A DNA stretch of 64,000 bases from Pleurocapsa minor GSE-CHR-MK 17-07R (GTDB taxonomy: Bacteria; Chloroflexota; Anaerolineae; Aggregatilineales; Phototrophicaceae): the NCBI GenBank assembly GCA_019359125.1, contig JAHHHY010000001.1, positions 434,001 to 498,000 on the forward strand, written 5' to 3'. Every line of letters starts with the position of its first letter. Within the stretch, counting starts at the first letter, position 1. The notes beneath the pieces were generated by a model. It did no database searches. It was not told the origin of the DNA and saw only the letters and a program-made list of their open reading frames with translations. The translations under genes and the position numbers were made by a program. This document shows positions 46,816-53,375 of this stretch, piece after piece.

Positions 46816-47592
46816 ATGAATTGTACCGATAAGGCCATTTCGCCGCGACAAGATGTGTCGGAAAATGGAGATGTAACCCCTGTGGAAACAAGGCAATTTC
46901 GCTATCTTGGCGCGCTGACGTCCCTTTTTGTCACTGTTTTGCTGCTTAGTAACCTGTTAAGCAGCGCAAAAATCATTGATTTGGGCATTTCACTGGGGCC
47001 GATTGCCCTTATTTTTGATGCCGGAACGCTGGTGTTTCCGATTTCCTATATCTTTGGCGATATCCTGACCGAGGTGTACGGCTATCGGATTGCGCGGCGG
47101 GTCATCTGGACCGGCTTTGCTGCTATGCTCATTATGGCGTTTTTTGTGTGGCTGACGGGCCAGCTTCCTGGAGAAGCCGCCTGGGAAGGCTATGCAGGGC
47201 AGGGTGCGTTTGATGCGATTCTGGGCGGCATCAGCGGTCTGCTGGTGGCCAGTATTTCTGCCTATTTTGCCGGCACGTTTGCAAATAGCTTCGTTCTTGC
47301 CAAATTGAAGGTGAAGACGGGTGGACGCTATTTGTGGATGCGTACGATTGGCAGCACGCTTGTAGGCCAGGGCGTCGATACTGTGATTTTCATAGTTATC
47401 GCTACCGCGCTTGGCGTTTTTCCACCAGAGGCACTTGTCAGCCTGGTCGTCACCAACTATCTGTTCAAAGTGGGTATCGAGGTGATGCTGACGCCCATCA
47501 CGTTGCCGGTTGTGGGCTGGTTCAAGCGCGCTGAAAATACAGACATCTTTGATCGTGATACGAATTTCAATCCGTTCAGACTGGATGCGTAG
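46816..47592 (+). CDS. yhhQ: YhhQ-type queuosine-precursor transporter
   Basis: About 258 residues from the ATG at 46816; a TTG 18 bases upstream and a GTG 63 bases downstream are alternatives. Six or so membrane segments, with the family motifs LLLSNLLSSAKIIDLG, AGTLVFPISYIFGDILTEVYG and the C-terminal VTNYLFKVGIEVMLTPITLP. The family imports preQ0/preQ1 for tRNA queuosine. It is the last host gene before the phage and its terminator sits right at the dif site. Confidence 0.9.
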   Translation: MNCTDKAISPRQDVSENGDVTPVETRQFRYLGALTSLFVTVLLLSNLLSSAKIIDLGISLGPIALIFDAGTLVFPISYIFGDILTEVYGYRIARRVIWTGFAAMLIMAFFVWLTGQLPGEAAWEGYAGQGAFDAILGGISGLLVASISAYFAGTFANSFVLAKLKVKTGGRYLWMRTIGSTLVGQGVDTVIFIVIATALGVFPPEALVSLVVTNYLFKVGIEVMLTPITLPVVGWFKRAENTDIFDRDTNFNPFRLDA

Positions 47593-47617
47593 GTAAAAGC
47601 AAGCCCGCTCTAAGTCG

Positions 47618-47670
47618 CTGAAAAGCACAACGGGCAACAGAGGATTCTTGCTGCCCGTTGTGCTTTTCAG
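47618..47670 (+). terminator. Very strong host terminator beside dif
   Basis: A 19 bp perfect stem: CTGAAAAGCACAACGGGCA (47618-47636) pairs with TGCCCGTTGTGCTTTTCAG (47652-47670). It ends the yhhQ transcript 5 bases before the dif-like site. Confidence 0.88.
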
Positions 47671-47675
47671 TCATT

Positions 47676-47703
47676 ACTTAAGATAAGTATCATTAGCGTA
47701 TAC
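47676..47703 (+). other. attL: host/phage hybrid dif-like site
   Basis: Left arm ACTTAAGATAA (host), centre GTATCA, right arm TTAGCGTATAC (phage, degenerate). The layout of 11 + 6 + 11 bases is that of XerC/XerD sites. The left arm read in reverse (TTATCTTAAGT) matches the E. coli XerD arm TTATGTTAAAT at 9 of 11 positions. The host sequence changes to phage sequence at or inside the centre. Confidence 0.8.
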
Positions 47704-47711
47704 GCTATAAC
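47694..47711 (+). promoter_or_regulatory. Candidate XRE operator/promoter overlapping the att arm (copy 1)
   Basis: TAGCGTATACGCTA (47694-47707) is a perfect 14 bp palindrome. It overlaps the right att arm and a TATAAC -10 box (47706-47711), 23 bases ahead of the repressor start. In the circular phage the same region lies between the repressor gene and the Rep operon, which diverge. Confidence 0.6.
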
Positions 47712-47733
47712 ACAGAGGATACAGGAGGTTATC

Positions 47734-48087
47734 ATGAGTGTCAAGGGACGTGAGATTTTTGGTGAGCGTTTGAGAGAAGCACGGGAGGCGCTCGGACTTA
47801 CACAAGTGCAGGTCGCCATAATGGCAGGCGTAAATCAGGTGACGATCAACAAATTCGAGTCAGGTGAGCGCGACAACCCAACACTTGAGAACCTGTCAAA
47901 GCTGGCGGAAGCGCTCAAGACAACACCGGACTTCCTGTTAGGTTATTCGGGAGCCGGAGACGACAAGGAATTTGCACTGAATGCCAGAGAGCGCGCAGTG
48001 ATAAACGCATGGCGCAGAGGGATAGTCACAGAGGCCATCCGACTGATGGTGCAGGACACCGCAGGCGGAGGGAATCTCACATCTTGA
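47734..48087 (+). CDS. XRE-family phage repressor (copy 1)
   Basis: A 117-residue protein with a perfect AGGAGG site (47723-47728) 5 bases upstream. The N-terminal helix-turn-helix is LREAREALGLTQVQVAIMAG followed by VNQVTINKFESGERDNPTLE, a Cro/C1-type domain. The C-terminal half is short, with no peptidase domain. It is the only phage gene on this strand, divergent from the Rep operon across the att site in the circular form, which resembles RstR of CTXphi. It is probably the lysogeny repressor and autoregulated. Confidence 0.88.
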   Translation: MSVKGREIFGERLREAREALGLTQVQVAIMAGVNQVTINKFESGERDNPTLENLSKLAEALKTTPDFLLGYSGAGDDKEFALNARERAVINAWRRGIVTEAIRLMVQDTAGGGNLTS

Positions 48088-48194
48088 CAGGCCGCGCACA
48101 AGGCGCAAGCGCCGACGGACACTCACAACACAGCAGGGAAGCTATATGAGTGTCCGTCGGTGCGCCATTGTATGCGCGAGCCAGCCTGTCAAGA
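48082..48194. promoter_or_regulatory. Long two-tier hairpin: candidate packaging signal or bidirectional terminator (copy 1)
   Basis: The lower stem is 11 bp (TCTTGACAGGC at 48082-48092 with GCCTGTCAAGA at 48184-48194). The upper stem is 14 bp (CCGACGGACACTCA at 48112-48125 with TGAGTGTCCGTCGG at 48147-48160), with a 21-base loop. The imperfect middle can also pair partly. It starts inside the end of the repressor gene, in the only sizeable intergenic region (48088-48312), at the 3' ends of both transcripts. In filamentous phages such a stable ssDNA hairpin marks the packaging end. Confidence 0.55.
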
Positions 48195-48312
48195 CGTGAG
48201 CCGCCTGCTACTGATGGGCGGATTATGTCCGTTATGCCTCAGGAACATCTACATCCAGCAGGGGAAACGTTAAGATTGCATATGGGCGCGACGCACCGGT
48301 TCAGCGTGAAAT

Positions 48313-48999
48313 TCATTCATTATCCATTGTTTGAGGAGGCACAGGCGTCATAGTGATAAAGTATGGCGTCGCTGAGAGGGTCGGCAGCGGCTCAGGTGTG
48401 AAGGCAGGCGTCACGTCACAGACAACCGTGCCGAAATCGTAGACACCTGCGCGACAGCCGGTATTCGTCCAGGCGGAACCGCCGTAATCATCATAGGGAT
48501 GCGTGGGCGAGGCAGTCGGGAAAGAGGTCACCATCACCGACGCACTACCGAGCGCGGGAGCAGCTAGAACACCTTCACCAACCGGAACCATGTCAGCTAT
48601 GGCCGCCAGCCAGCCGCCGCCATCAAGAGCAGCACTAGGAGTATCAACAGGCGTAGGGACAAACGTAACGTCAAAACTGGCCGAAGGCGTAGACGGACCA
48701 CGAGTAGCAGTATACACCCAGCCACCCACCAGAACCACGATTGCGAGAATAGAGCCAACAGCGCCAAAATTAACGCCTTCCGCGCCTTGTTTTACCGCCA
48801 GCCATGGATACAGCCCCGGCGAGTTTTTCCGCTGCTGCGTCGAAGTCGTGAGCGACCCACCGGAGCGCATCCAGATCGTTTGACCCCGACCCGGACGAAA
48901 CAGCGGCATCACCTGCCGCCGACGCGCCGAAAGCGCCTTTGACCCACGCGACAATACCGCCGTCATCTTGTGCAGGATAGGAAGTGTCATAAAGTCCAA
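48313..48999 (-). CDS. single-pass membrane protein with a Pro/Thr-rich outer domain, overlapping Zot (copy 1)
   Basis: The open frame has 228 codons, but the unique part starts near residue 77, exactly where Zot stops, with a membrane segment (GAVGSILAIVVLVGGWVYTA, about 79-98), then a Thr/Pro/Ser-rich outer domain with two cysteines. The first 76 codons overlap Zot. An ATG at residue 44 (48870) is the most plausible independent start; no ATG lies at the membrane segment itself. Typical Zot proteins carry such a segment and outer domain after the ATPase, so a +1 frameshift fusion is the other reading. Confidence 0.65.
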   Translation of the reverse strand: MDFMTLPILHKMTAVLSRGSKALSARRRQVMPLFRPGRGQTIWMRSGGSLTTSTQQRKNSPGLYPWLAVKQGAEGVNFGAVGSILAIVVLVGGWVYTATRGPSTPSASFDVTFVPTPVDTPSAALDGGGWLAAIADMVPVGEGVLAAPALGSASVMVTSFPTASPTHPYDDYGGSAWTNTGCRAGVYDFGTVVCDVTPAFTPEPLPTLSATPYFITMTPVPPQTMDNE

Positions 49000-49435
49000 A
49001 TACCTCGCTCGGATACCACCAATCGATTGTCATTTTTTCCTGCACGCGCATGTAGTCCAACACACAGCTATAGCGCCAGAGCGGGAGGCCAACGGTATTG
49101 TAATTGATGATGCGCTGCACGTTGAGCGACTTTGCCCGCAGTGGGACAGGCATCACGGAGGACATAATCAGGTACAGATTACGCTTACGCAGGAAGGCAG
49201 TCAGATCGTTAAACATGCGGTCCTGAAGAAACAACCCGGCCTCATCCATCACAATGACGGTATCGCGCACCTCGGGCAGGCGATCAAGGCTAGTGAACAG
49301 CACGCAGGGAAAGTTACCAACGGAGTGCTGCGCCCAGCCACGATTGACGAACTCATAGGCGAGGCGCACCGCGAAGGCAGTTTTTCCACCGCCGAAACGA
49401 CCGCCAACCCACGCAATCCGGAAATTGCGGAGCAT
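48770..49435 (-). CDS. zot: Zot/pI-type phage assembly ATPase (copy 1)
   Basis: A 221-residue protein from the ATG at 49435 (MLRNFRIAWVGG); the longer frame upstream overlaps the 35-aa gene. Walker A GGRFGGGKT lies at about residues 11-19 and Walker B TVIVMDEAGLF at 59-69, followed by the Zot-like FLRKRNLYLIMSSVMPVPL. This ATPase drives extrusion of filamentous virions through the membrane. It lacks the membrane segment usual for the family; that segment begins in another frame exactly at its stop. Confidence 0.85.
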   Translation of the reverse strand: MLRNFRIAWVGGRFGGGKTAFAVRLAYEFVNRGWAQHSVGNFPCVLFTSLDRLPEVRDTVIVMDEAGLFLQDRMFNDLTAFLRKRNLYLIMSSVMPVPLRAKSLNVQRIINYNTVGLPLWRYSCVLDYMRVQEKMTIDWWYPSEVFGLYDTSYPAQDDGGIVAWVKGAFGASAAGDAAVSSGSGSNDLDALRWVAHDFDAAAEKLAGAVSMAGGKTRRGRR

Positions 49436-49448
49436 CTGAAGAAACACG

Positions 49449-49556
49449 TTACCGGAGAGTGCCACGACCCACCCCCAAGCGAGGCAGAAGCCACAGGACC
49501 AGCAGCAACGCCAGCAAAAGCGCACCTGTGCAGACGACGAACGGAAACAGCGCCAT
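49449..49556 (-). CDS. 35-aa phage membrane peptide (copy 1)
   Basis: MALFPFVVCTGALLLALLLV and a short basic tail (RLGVGRGTLR). One membrane segment. Its ATG overlaps the preceding stop (TGATG), and Zot starts 13 bases after its stop, which supports translation. In position it corresponds to minor structural or assembly proteins between pIII and pI in known inoviruses. Confidence 0.65.
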   Translation of the reverse strand: MALFPFVVCTGALLLALLLVLWLLPRLGVGRGTLR

Positions 49557-49690
49557 CAGGGAATAATCCTTTCAAGCAACCGGAGCGCGATGCGGCCGAC
49601 CTGCACCGCAAACAGCAGGCCGATTGCCAGCCACAGAAACGAGTCATCAAGGATAGGGAAATCAATCACGATATCAGTAGGTGAAGGCAT
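49556..49690 (-). CDS. 44-aa phage membrane protein (copy 1)
   Basis: It starts at 49690 inside the stop of the pIII-like gene (TAATG). Acidic N-terminus (MPSPTDIVIDFPILDD), one membrane segment (SFLWLAIGLLFAVQVGRIAL) and a basic end. The longer open frame upstream is antisense-like and rejected. It resembles a small minor coat protein placed after pIII, as pVI is. Confidence 0.68.
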   Translation of the reverse strand: MPSPTDIVIDFPILDDSFLWLAIGLLFAVQVGRIALRLLERIIP

Positions 49691-50958
49691 TACAACCCCC
49701 TCAGAAGGCGAACAATATAGGCGATGACACCGACGAGCGCAGGAAAGCCTAGCGAGAGGTCTACGCCGAGCAGAGACACGCGCCAGATGTAACCCTGAAG
49801 GCAAACCCAAATAGGCGGGACTTCGAGACCTGCAAAGCCGATCAGGTCGACCTCTGGAATATCGATCAGGGGGACGACCGTGTAGCACTGGGTCGCGCCT
49901 GTGCTGCGTATCTCAGCATCCACAGCAGGCGCATTGGACACGTATTGAGGCGTGGTGCAATCCGCGACGAACAGCCCCCCGCCAGCGCCGATAGAACCCC
50001 AAGAGGTCGTAGGCGTGATCGTGGCCGTAGCCGTGGGCGCAGGCGTGGAGGTCGGTGACGCAGGAGAGGCCATGCACATCGTAATACTTGTGACCTCGAT
50101 CATCGCCGCGTCATTGATAGTCCAAGAGCCAACCATGTAGGAAGCCTGAAAGAAACCGCCGTCAGCATCGGGGGGATAGTCAAGCCGATACAAATTGCCA
50201 CCAAGGGAAACGGGAATCGTCGGACCAAAACCACCAGTCGCAAACCGCCACGAATACGGACCAGTTAAATAATAGCGATGCAAATTGCCAATATTTCTAG
50301 TCGAGACGATAGTTGCATAGACCGACAGACCGGAATACGCGGGCAAATTGTTGTTCCATATCGTCAAATACTGCGTATTCTGATTAGACGCCGAATCGGT
50401 GTCGAGGAAGGTATTAGAACCAGACTCATACGCATCACCGATACTATCGGCAGGATTAACAGCCCGTTGACCGAACCAGCCGCCACGGGATAGCGAACCC
50501 ATCCACGCAGCAGGGTAAGGACACGCGCCCGAAGGCGTGGAAGTAGGCGTAAACGTCGGCGTTGATGTGACCGGAGCCGGAGTCGAAGTAGCGCCAAAGA
50601 CCGGAATACCCAACGTGGGGAAGGGCGGAATACTGGCCGCCTGCGTGCCGATCAGGTCGAGCGGACGGAAGCCGGGATTGCAGTGTGAGCAGGCAGCCGC
50701 CCACTGTGGATTGAGATTAGATGCGTCCCATTCACCAGAAGGACAGGCATCATTATCAACCACGACAGGCGTAGCCGAAGGCGTGCCGCCTACGAACCAT
50801 TGTGTGGCATATGGCGTGTTACTCGGCGTCGGCGTGCTGGTCGGAGTGGGCGTGTATGTCTGAGCCTCAACTCTCAGCGGCAGACCGGAAGCGACCAAAA
50901 AGCATACTGAAAACAGCCAGCATGATAACCATGTAAAATGTCTGGTCATCCGTGACAT
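49690..50958 (-). CDS. pIII-like minor coat/adsorption protein (copy 1)
   Basis: About 422 residues from the ATG at 50958 (MSRMTRHFTW); an ATG three codons later is equally possible. A signal peptide ends near LPLRVEA. Three Thr/Pro/Ser linkers (such as TYTPTPTSTPTPSNTP) separate cysteine-containing, Trp/Tyr-rich outer domains. A C-terminal hydrophobic anchor follows (LGFPALVGVIAYIVRLLRGL). Signal, adhesive modules with flexible linkers, and a C-terminal anchor define pIII-type proteins that bind the host receptor. No family match can be claimed from sequence alone. Confidence 0.75.
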   Translation of the reverse strand: MSRMTRHFTWLSCWLFSVCFLVASGLPLRVEAQTYTPTPTSTPTPSNTPYATQWFVGGTPSATPVVVDNDACPSGEWDASNLNPQWAAACSHCNPGFRPLDLIGTQAASIPPFPTLGIPVFGATSTPAPVTSTPTFTPTSTPSGACPYPAAWMGSLSRGGWFGQRAVNPADSIGDAYESGSNTFLDTDSASNQNTQYLTIWNNNLPAYSGLSVYATIVSTRNIGNLHRYYLTGPYSWRFATGGFGPTIPVSLGGNLYRLDYPPDADGGFFQASYMVGSWTINDAAMIEVTSITMCMASPASPTSTPAPTATATITPTTSWGSIGAGGGLFVADCTTPQYVSNAPAVDAEIRSTGATQCYTVVPLIDIPEVDLIGFAGLEVPPIWVCLQGYIWRVSLLGVDLSLGFPALVGVIAYIVRLLRGL

Positions 50959-51049
50959 AGGCAGCGGCCAGCATGAGGACAATAGCCTGATTTTGGGCTT
51001 TAAGGCCGACCAGCACGAACGCGACCACGAGCAGAGGAAAGACATACAC
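50867..51049 (-). CDS. 60-aa two-segment phage membrane protein (copy 1)
   Basis: It starts at GTG (51049) behind GGGGG. Two hydrophobic segments (VFPLLVVAFVLVGLKAQ and TFYMVIMLAVFSMLFG) surround a short loop, then a basic tail. It follows the 44-aa coat-like gene by 17 bases and overlaps the start of the pIII-like gene by 92 bases in another frame. Such an overlap is unusual but common in compact phages. The alternative is that only one of the two overlapping starts is used. Confidence 0.55.
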   Translation of the reverse strand: MYVFPLLVVAFVLVGLKAQNQAIVLMLAAAYVTDDQTFYMVIMLAVFSMLFGRFRSAAES

Positions 51050-51066
51050 AGGAACCCCCGGTTAGG

Positions 51067-51201
51067 TTAGTCGTTTTTGTTGAAAAAGCGATTGTAGACG
51101 AAGGCAGCCGTCGAGATGAGCAGGACGACAGACAGCGCCGTTGTCATGCCGTAAGAGTCGAGTATGGACCGAGCGTAGCCGAGCATTTGTTCAATGGTCA
51201 T
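51067..51201 (-). CDS. 44-aa coat-like protein (copy 1)
   Basis: Too short for standard gene callers. Its GAGG site is 4 bases upstream. Layout: an amphipathic N-terminus (MTIEQMLGYARSILDSYG), a membrane segment (TTALSVVLLISTAAFVY) and a short polar end (NRFFNKND). It shares the Ile-Ser-Thr-Ala...Tyr...Arg-Phe pattern with the 58-aa protein on the other side of the terminator, so the two look like paralogues. It is probably a second, minor coat protein. Confidence 0.65.
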   Translation of the reverse strand: MTIEQMLGYARSILDSYGMTTALSVVLLISTAAFVYNRFFNKND

Positions 51202-51213
51202 AGCACCTCACAG

Positions 51214-51249
51214 GAATAAAAAGAGGCGGACGGAGTAGACCCGACCGCC
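51214..51249 (-). terminator. Phage terminator behind the 58-aa coat-like gene (copy 1)
   Basis: GGCGGACGG (51225-51233) and CCGACCGCC (51241-51249) pair at 8 of 9 positions; on the minus strand TCTTTTTATT follows. Ff phages also place a terminator directly behind the major coat gene, giving that gene more transcripts. Confidence 0.75.
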
Positions 51250-51274
51250 CCGCGAAGGAGGAAGGACGCCGTTT

Positions 51275-51451
51275 CTAGCGCGAGGAGCGACGGAAACGGG
51301 CGTACAGGTAGATCGCCGTCGAAATCACCGCCATAACGGTGATGAACGGAAACAGATTGAAATCTGTTACCAGATCCGTGGCCGCACCGGTAATCTCGGT
51401 GATGGTCATCGGAGGGACGGGCGTCTGAGCGAACAGCGAAAACAGAACCAT
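51275..51451 (-). CDS. 58-aa candidate major coat protein (copy 1)
   Basis: Missed by standard gene callers because of its size. It has a GAGG site 7 bases upstream. The N-terminal part may serve as a signal or amphipathic helix (MVLFSLFAQTPVPPMTITEI). A membrane segment follows (FPFITVMAVISTAIYLYA) and a basic C-terminus (RFRRSSR) that would contact DNA inside the virion. The size, charge order and the terminator behind it are those of a pVIII-type coat protein. Confidence 0.72.
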   Translation of the reverse strand: MVLFSLFAQTPVPPMTITEITGAATDLVTDFNLFPFITVMAVISTAIYLYARFRRSSR

Positions 51452-51527
51452 CTTGGAACCTCACAGGAACGAACGAACAGGCGAAAAGGCGACCGTTTGG
51501 CTATCGGGAGGTCAGCCCGGAAAGCCC

Positions 51528-51794
51528 CTACTTGGAGGCGACACCGACAGGCGTAAACGTGCCGGATACGAGCTTGATGCGCTGCTGACGGTCATAGACC
51601 GAACCGGACAGCACACCCTCAATTGCGACGGACTGAAGAATGAGCCCGCGGGCCTGATCGACGGACAGGAGGTCCGTTGACAGATTCCAGGTATCACCCT
51701 CAGCGGTGCGGAGCTCGAGGTAGTGCGTATTCGGATATTTGTCGCCTGCGTGCCGAGCACCGATGACGACCGCGTGTTTAATCTTGAATTGCAT
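51528..51794 (-). CDS. 88-aa possible ssDNA-binding protein (copy 1)
   Basis: A GGAGG site lies 7 bases upstream. The protein is soluble, predicted mostly beta strands (MQFKIKHAVVIGARH, NTHYLELRTAEGDTWNL), with aromatic residues, and of the size of the Ff gene V protein (87 aa). It sits between Rep and the coat genes, where inoviruses keep their ssDNA-binding protein. There is no diagnostic motif, so the call rests on size and position. Confidence 0.5.
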   Translation of the reverse strand: MQFKIKHAVVIGARHAGDKYPNTHYLELRTAEGDTWNLSTDLLSVDQARGLILQSVAIEGVLSGSVYDRQQRIKLVSGTFTPVGVASK

Positions 51795-51846
51795 TTGTTG
51801 GCCTCCAATGGCCGTGTGTGAGCGATGACCAGAGGATACGCCGAAG

Positions 51847-51876
51847 GACCACGGACGTTAAGTAGCATCCGTGGTC
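51847..51876. promoter_or_regulatory. Hairpin between replication and structural modules: candidate origin (copy 1)
   Basis: A 9 bp perfect stem, GACCACGGA (51847-51855) with TCCGTGGTC (51868-51876), 12-base loop CGTTAAGTAGCA. No T tail follows on the minus strand, so a plain terminator is unlikely. A stem-loop near rep is where HUH enzymes nick, but the nick site is unproven. Confidence 0.4.
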
Positions 51877-51918
51877 ACGTCGCAACAGGTTACACCGCGT
51901 CCAGCAGTACGAGCGCCT

Positions 51919-52158
51919 TTACGCTGGCAGCACAGGCGTATAGACGAAACGATGATAGCGCCCGATCTGAAATTCACAGCGCATCCACTGGACAGCAACC
52001 ATGCCATCCAAAAGCGAACGCACATACTGTGATTTTTTCAGGCCGAGGCAGTCGGCAGCTTGAGCCACAGTCAGAGCGCCGTGAGCCTGTGCCGCAGCGT
52101 AAAGGCGCTCGTACTGCTGGACGCGGTAGGGACTGATAGTTGTTTCTTGTGCCTGCAT
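51919..52158 (-). CDS. 79-aa winged-helix-like phage protein (copy 1)
   Basis: AAGGA lies 9 bases upstream. The helix-turn-helix region is ALTVAQAADCLGLKKSQYVR, followed by a strand-rich end (CEFQIGRYHRFVYTP). It resembles the 93-aa protein ahead of Rep in overall layout (HTH then a strand-rich Tyr/Phe end). A DNA-binding or copy-control role is inferred. It starts 41 bases after the rep stop. Confidence 0.55.
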   Translation of the reverse strand: MQAQETTISPYRVQQYERLYAAAQAHGALTVAQAADCLGLKKSQYVRSLLDGMVAVQWMRCEFQIGRYHRFVYTPVLPA

Positions 52159-52199
52159 AGAACACCATCCTTTTGATAGGTTGAACTAACTTGCGCGAA

Positions 52200-53375
52200 C
52201 TAGAAGTTAATCGCCGCGTAGACGCCGGGCAGCGGGACGAGCTCGTAACGGTATTCAATGACATCGCCGCGAGGCCGGACGTGCAACCCCGCCCGACGCG
52301 AAGCGGAGTAGGGGACCCCAGCAGAAAACAGATTGTCGCGTGCTGCTGTGTGGTTGAAGCACCGCCACCATTGGAACGCATCCTTGACGAAGGCCGTAAA
52401 ACCCTGCACTTTGCCGGGCAGCTTGTAGCGATCAGCCAGGTAACGACGCATTTGACGCCGAAACTGCATGAAGGAAGCCGAGCGCCCGTAGTATTCAACC
52501 GTGATTTCTTCCGCCCACGGTATCATCTTGCGATTGGATATGCCCCAAAAACGACCTACAAACGAGGCGTTTTCCGAATATGGCATATTGTCAAGAACAG
52601 CGCCTACGGCGCTCGTGCCTGCGGGCGCGCCGTCCTCGGTAAAACCTGCGGGCGGTGCGTCCTCGGCAGCTAGCACCTTGCCGATGTATTTGGCAGCGTA
52701 TGACATGGCCTTGCGCCTGTTTTCGATGGTGCGAATGTGCGTGCCCTGCCAAGCGCCACCCATTTTTTGCCAGTAGGCGATAAGCGGGAGAAATTGCGAG
52801 TGCTTGTCGAGGCGGCGAATACCCAACGCCATGATGTGGAAGTGAATAGCGCCGCGCTTCTGGTATTCGAGCTTCCAGACAAAGCACGCGCCCGGCACCC
52901 GACGCCGAAGCCAGCGCAACGCAAGATCAAGATGCTTTTTTGCCTCCTGATGGTCGCGCATGTCGTCAGCGTAAGTAAAAGTAATCATGAGGCCAGAAAC
53001 ATCAGGACGGAGGCGCGCAACAAATTCGAGGAGGCGTTTACGCGACCGACGAGAGAAATGAGCGACACGGCCCCGGCGCTGGCCTTCACCAAGCCCAGCG
53101 GCCAGCGCCTTGGCCTTTTGGTAGACCTCATAAGATTGTTCAGGAGTAAGGTCAGCGCCGACGAGCCGCCCGCCAGCGTAGAATTTTTTACCGGCGGGTA
53201 AGTCGCGGCAGACATGGGCAAAAGCACGATCTTGATGCTTTTGCCAGCACATCACATCAGCATCCAGCGTCCGAGCGTTCGCACCCGGATAAGGGGAAGG
53301 CATCTGAGCGCGAACGAGCGAACCTTGAAACGTGAGAGTGACCCGGTCGAGTGTAGTTTGTGCTGTATGGGTCAT
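52200..53375 (-). CDS. rep: HUH-family rolling-circle replication initiator (copy 1)
   Basis: A 391-residue protein. Ordered motifs: motif 1 strand LMITFTYADD (129-138), the metal-binding His-hydrophobic-His in GAIHFHIMALG (HFH at 178-180), and the catalytic tyrosine motif YAAKYIGK (226-233). GRFWGISNRKMIPW (274-287) is typical of phage Rep proteins. It nicks the replicative form to begin strand synthesis. Its ATG overlaps the stop of the 93-aa gene (ATGA). Similar Rep proteins exist in plasmids; the neighbours decide for phage. Confidence 0.88.
   Translation of the reverse strand: MTHTAQTTLDRVTLTFQGSLVRAQMPSPYPGANARTLDADVMCWQKHQDRAFAHVCRDLPAGKKFYAGGRLVGADLTPEQSYEVYQKAKALAAGLGEGQRRGRVAHFSRRSRKRLLEFVARLRPDVSGLMITFTYADDMRDHQEAKKHLDLALRWLRRRVPGACFVWKLEYQKRGAIHFHIMALGIRRLDKHSQFLPLIAYWQKMGGAWQGTHIRTIENRRKAMSYAAKYIGKVLAAEDAPPAGFTEDGAPAGTSAVGAVLDNMPYSENASFVGRFWGISNRKMIPWAEEITVEYYGRSASFMQFRRQMRRYLADRYKLPGKVQGFTAFVKDAFQWWRCFNHTAARDNLFSAGVPYSASRRAGLHVRPRGDVIEYRYELVPLPGVYAAINF

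Noticed and set aside
48150-48353. 67-codon plus-strand frame in the phage intergenic region
   Set aside because: It begins inside the long hairpin and runs into the end of the structural operon; composition does not look like protein.
48968-49684. 238-codon plus-strand frame across the Zot region (repeated at 55,130)
   Set aside because: Antisense to Zot and the small membrane genes, His/Glu-biased composition, no ribosome-binding site; a shadow frame.
49556-49888. 110-codon frame after the pIII-like gene
   Set aside because: The first 66 codons overlap the pIII-like end and are Arg-rich shadow sequence; only the last 44 codons, from the TAATG overlap, look real.
51198-51464. 88-codon minus-strand frame over the coat-like genes
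   Set aside because: It is out of frame with the 58-aa coat-like gene, which has a better ribosome-binding site, a membrane segment and a terminator behind it.
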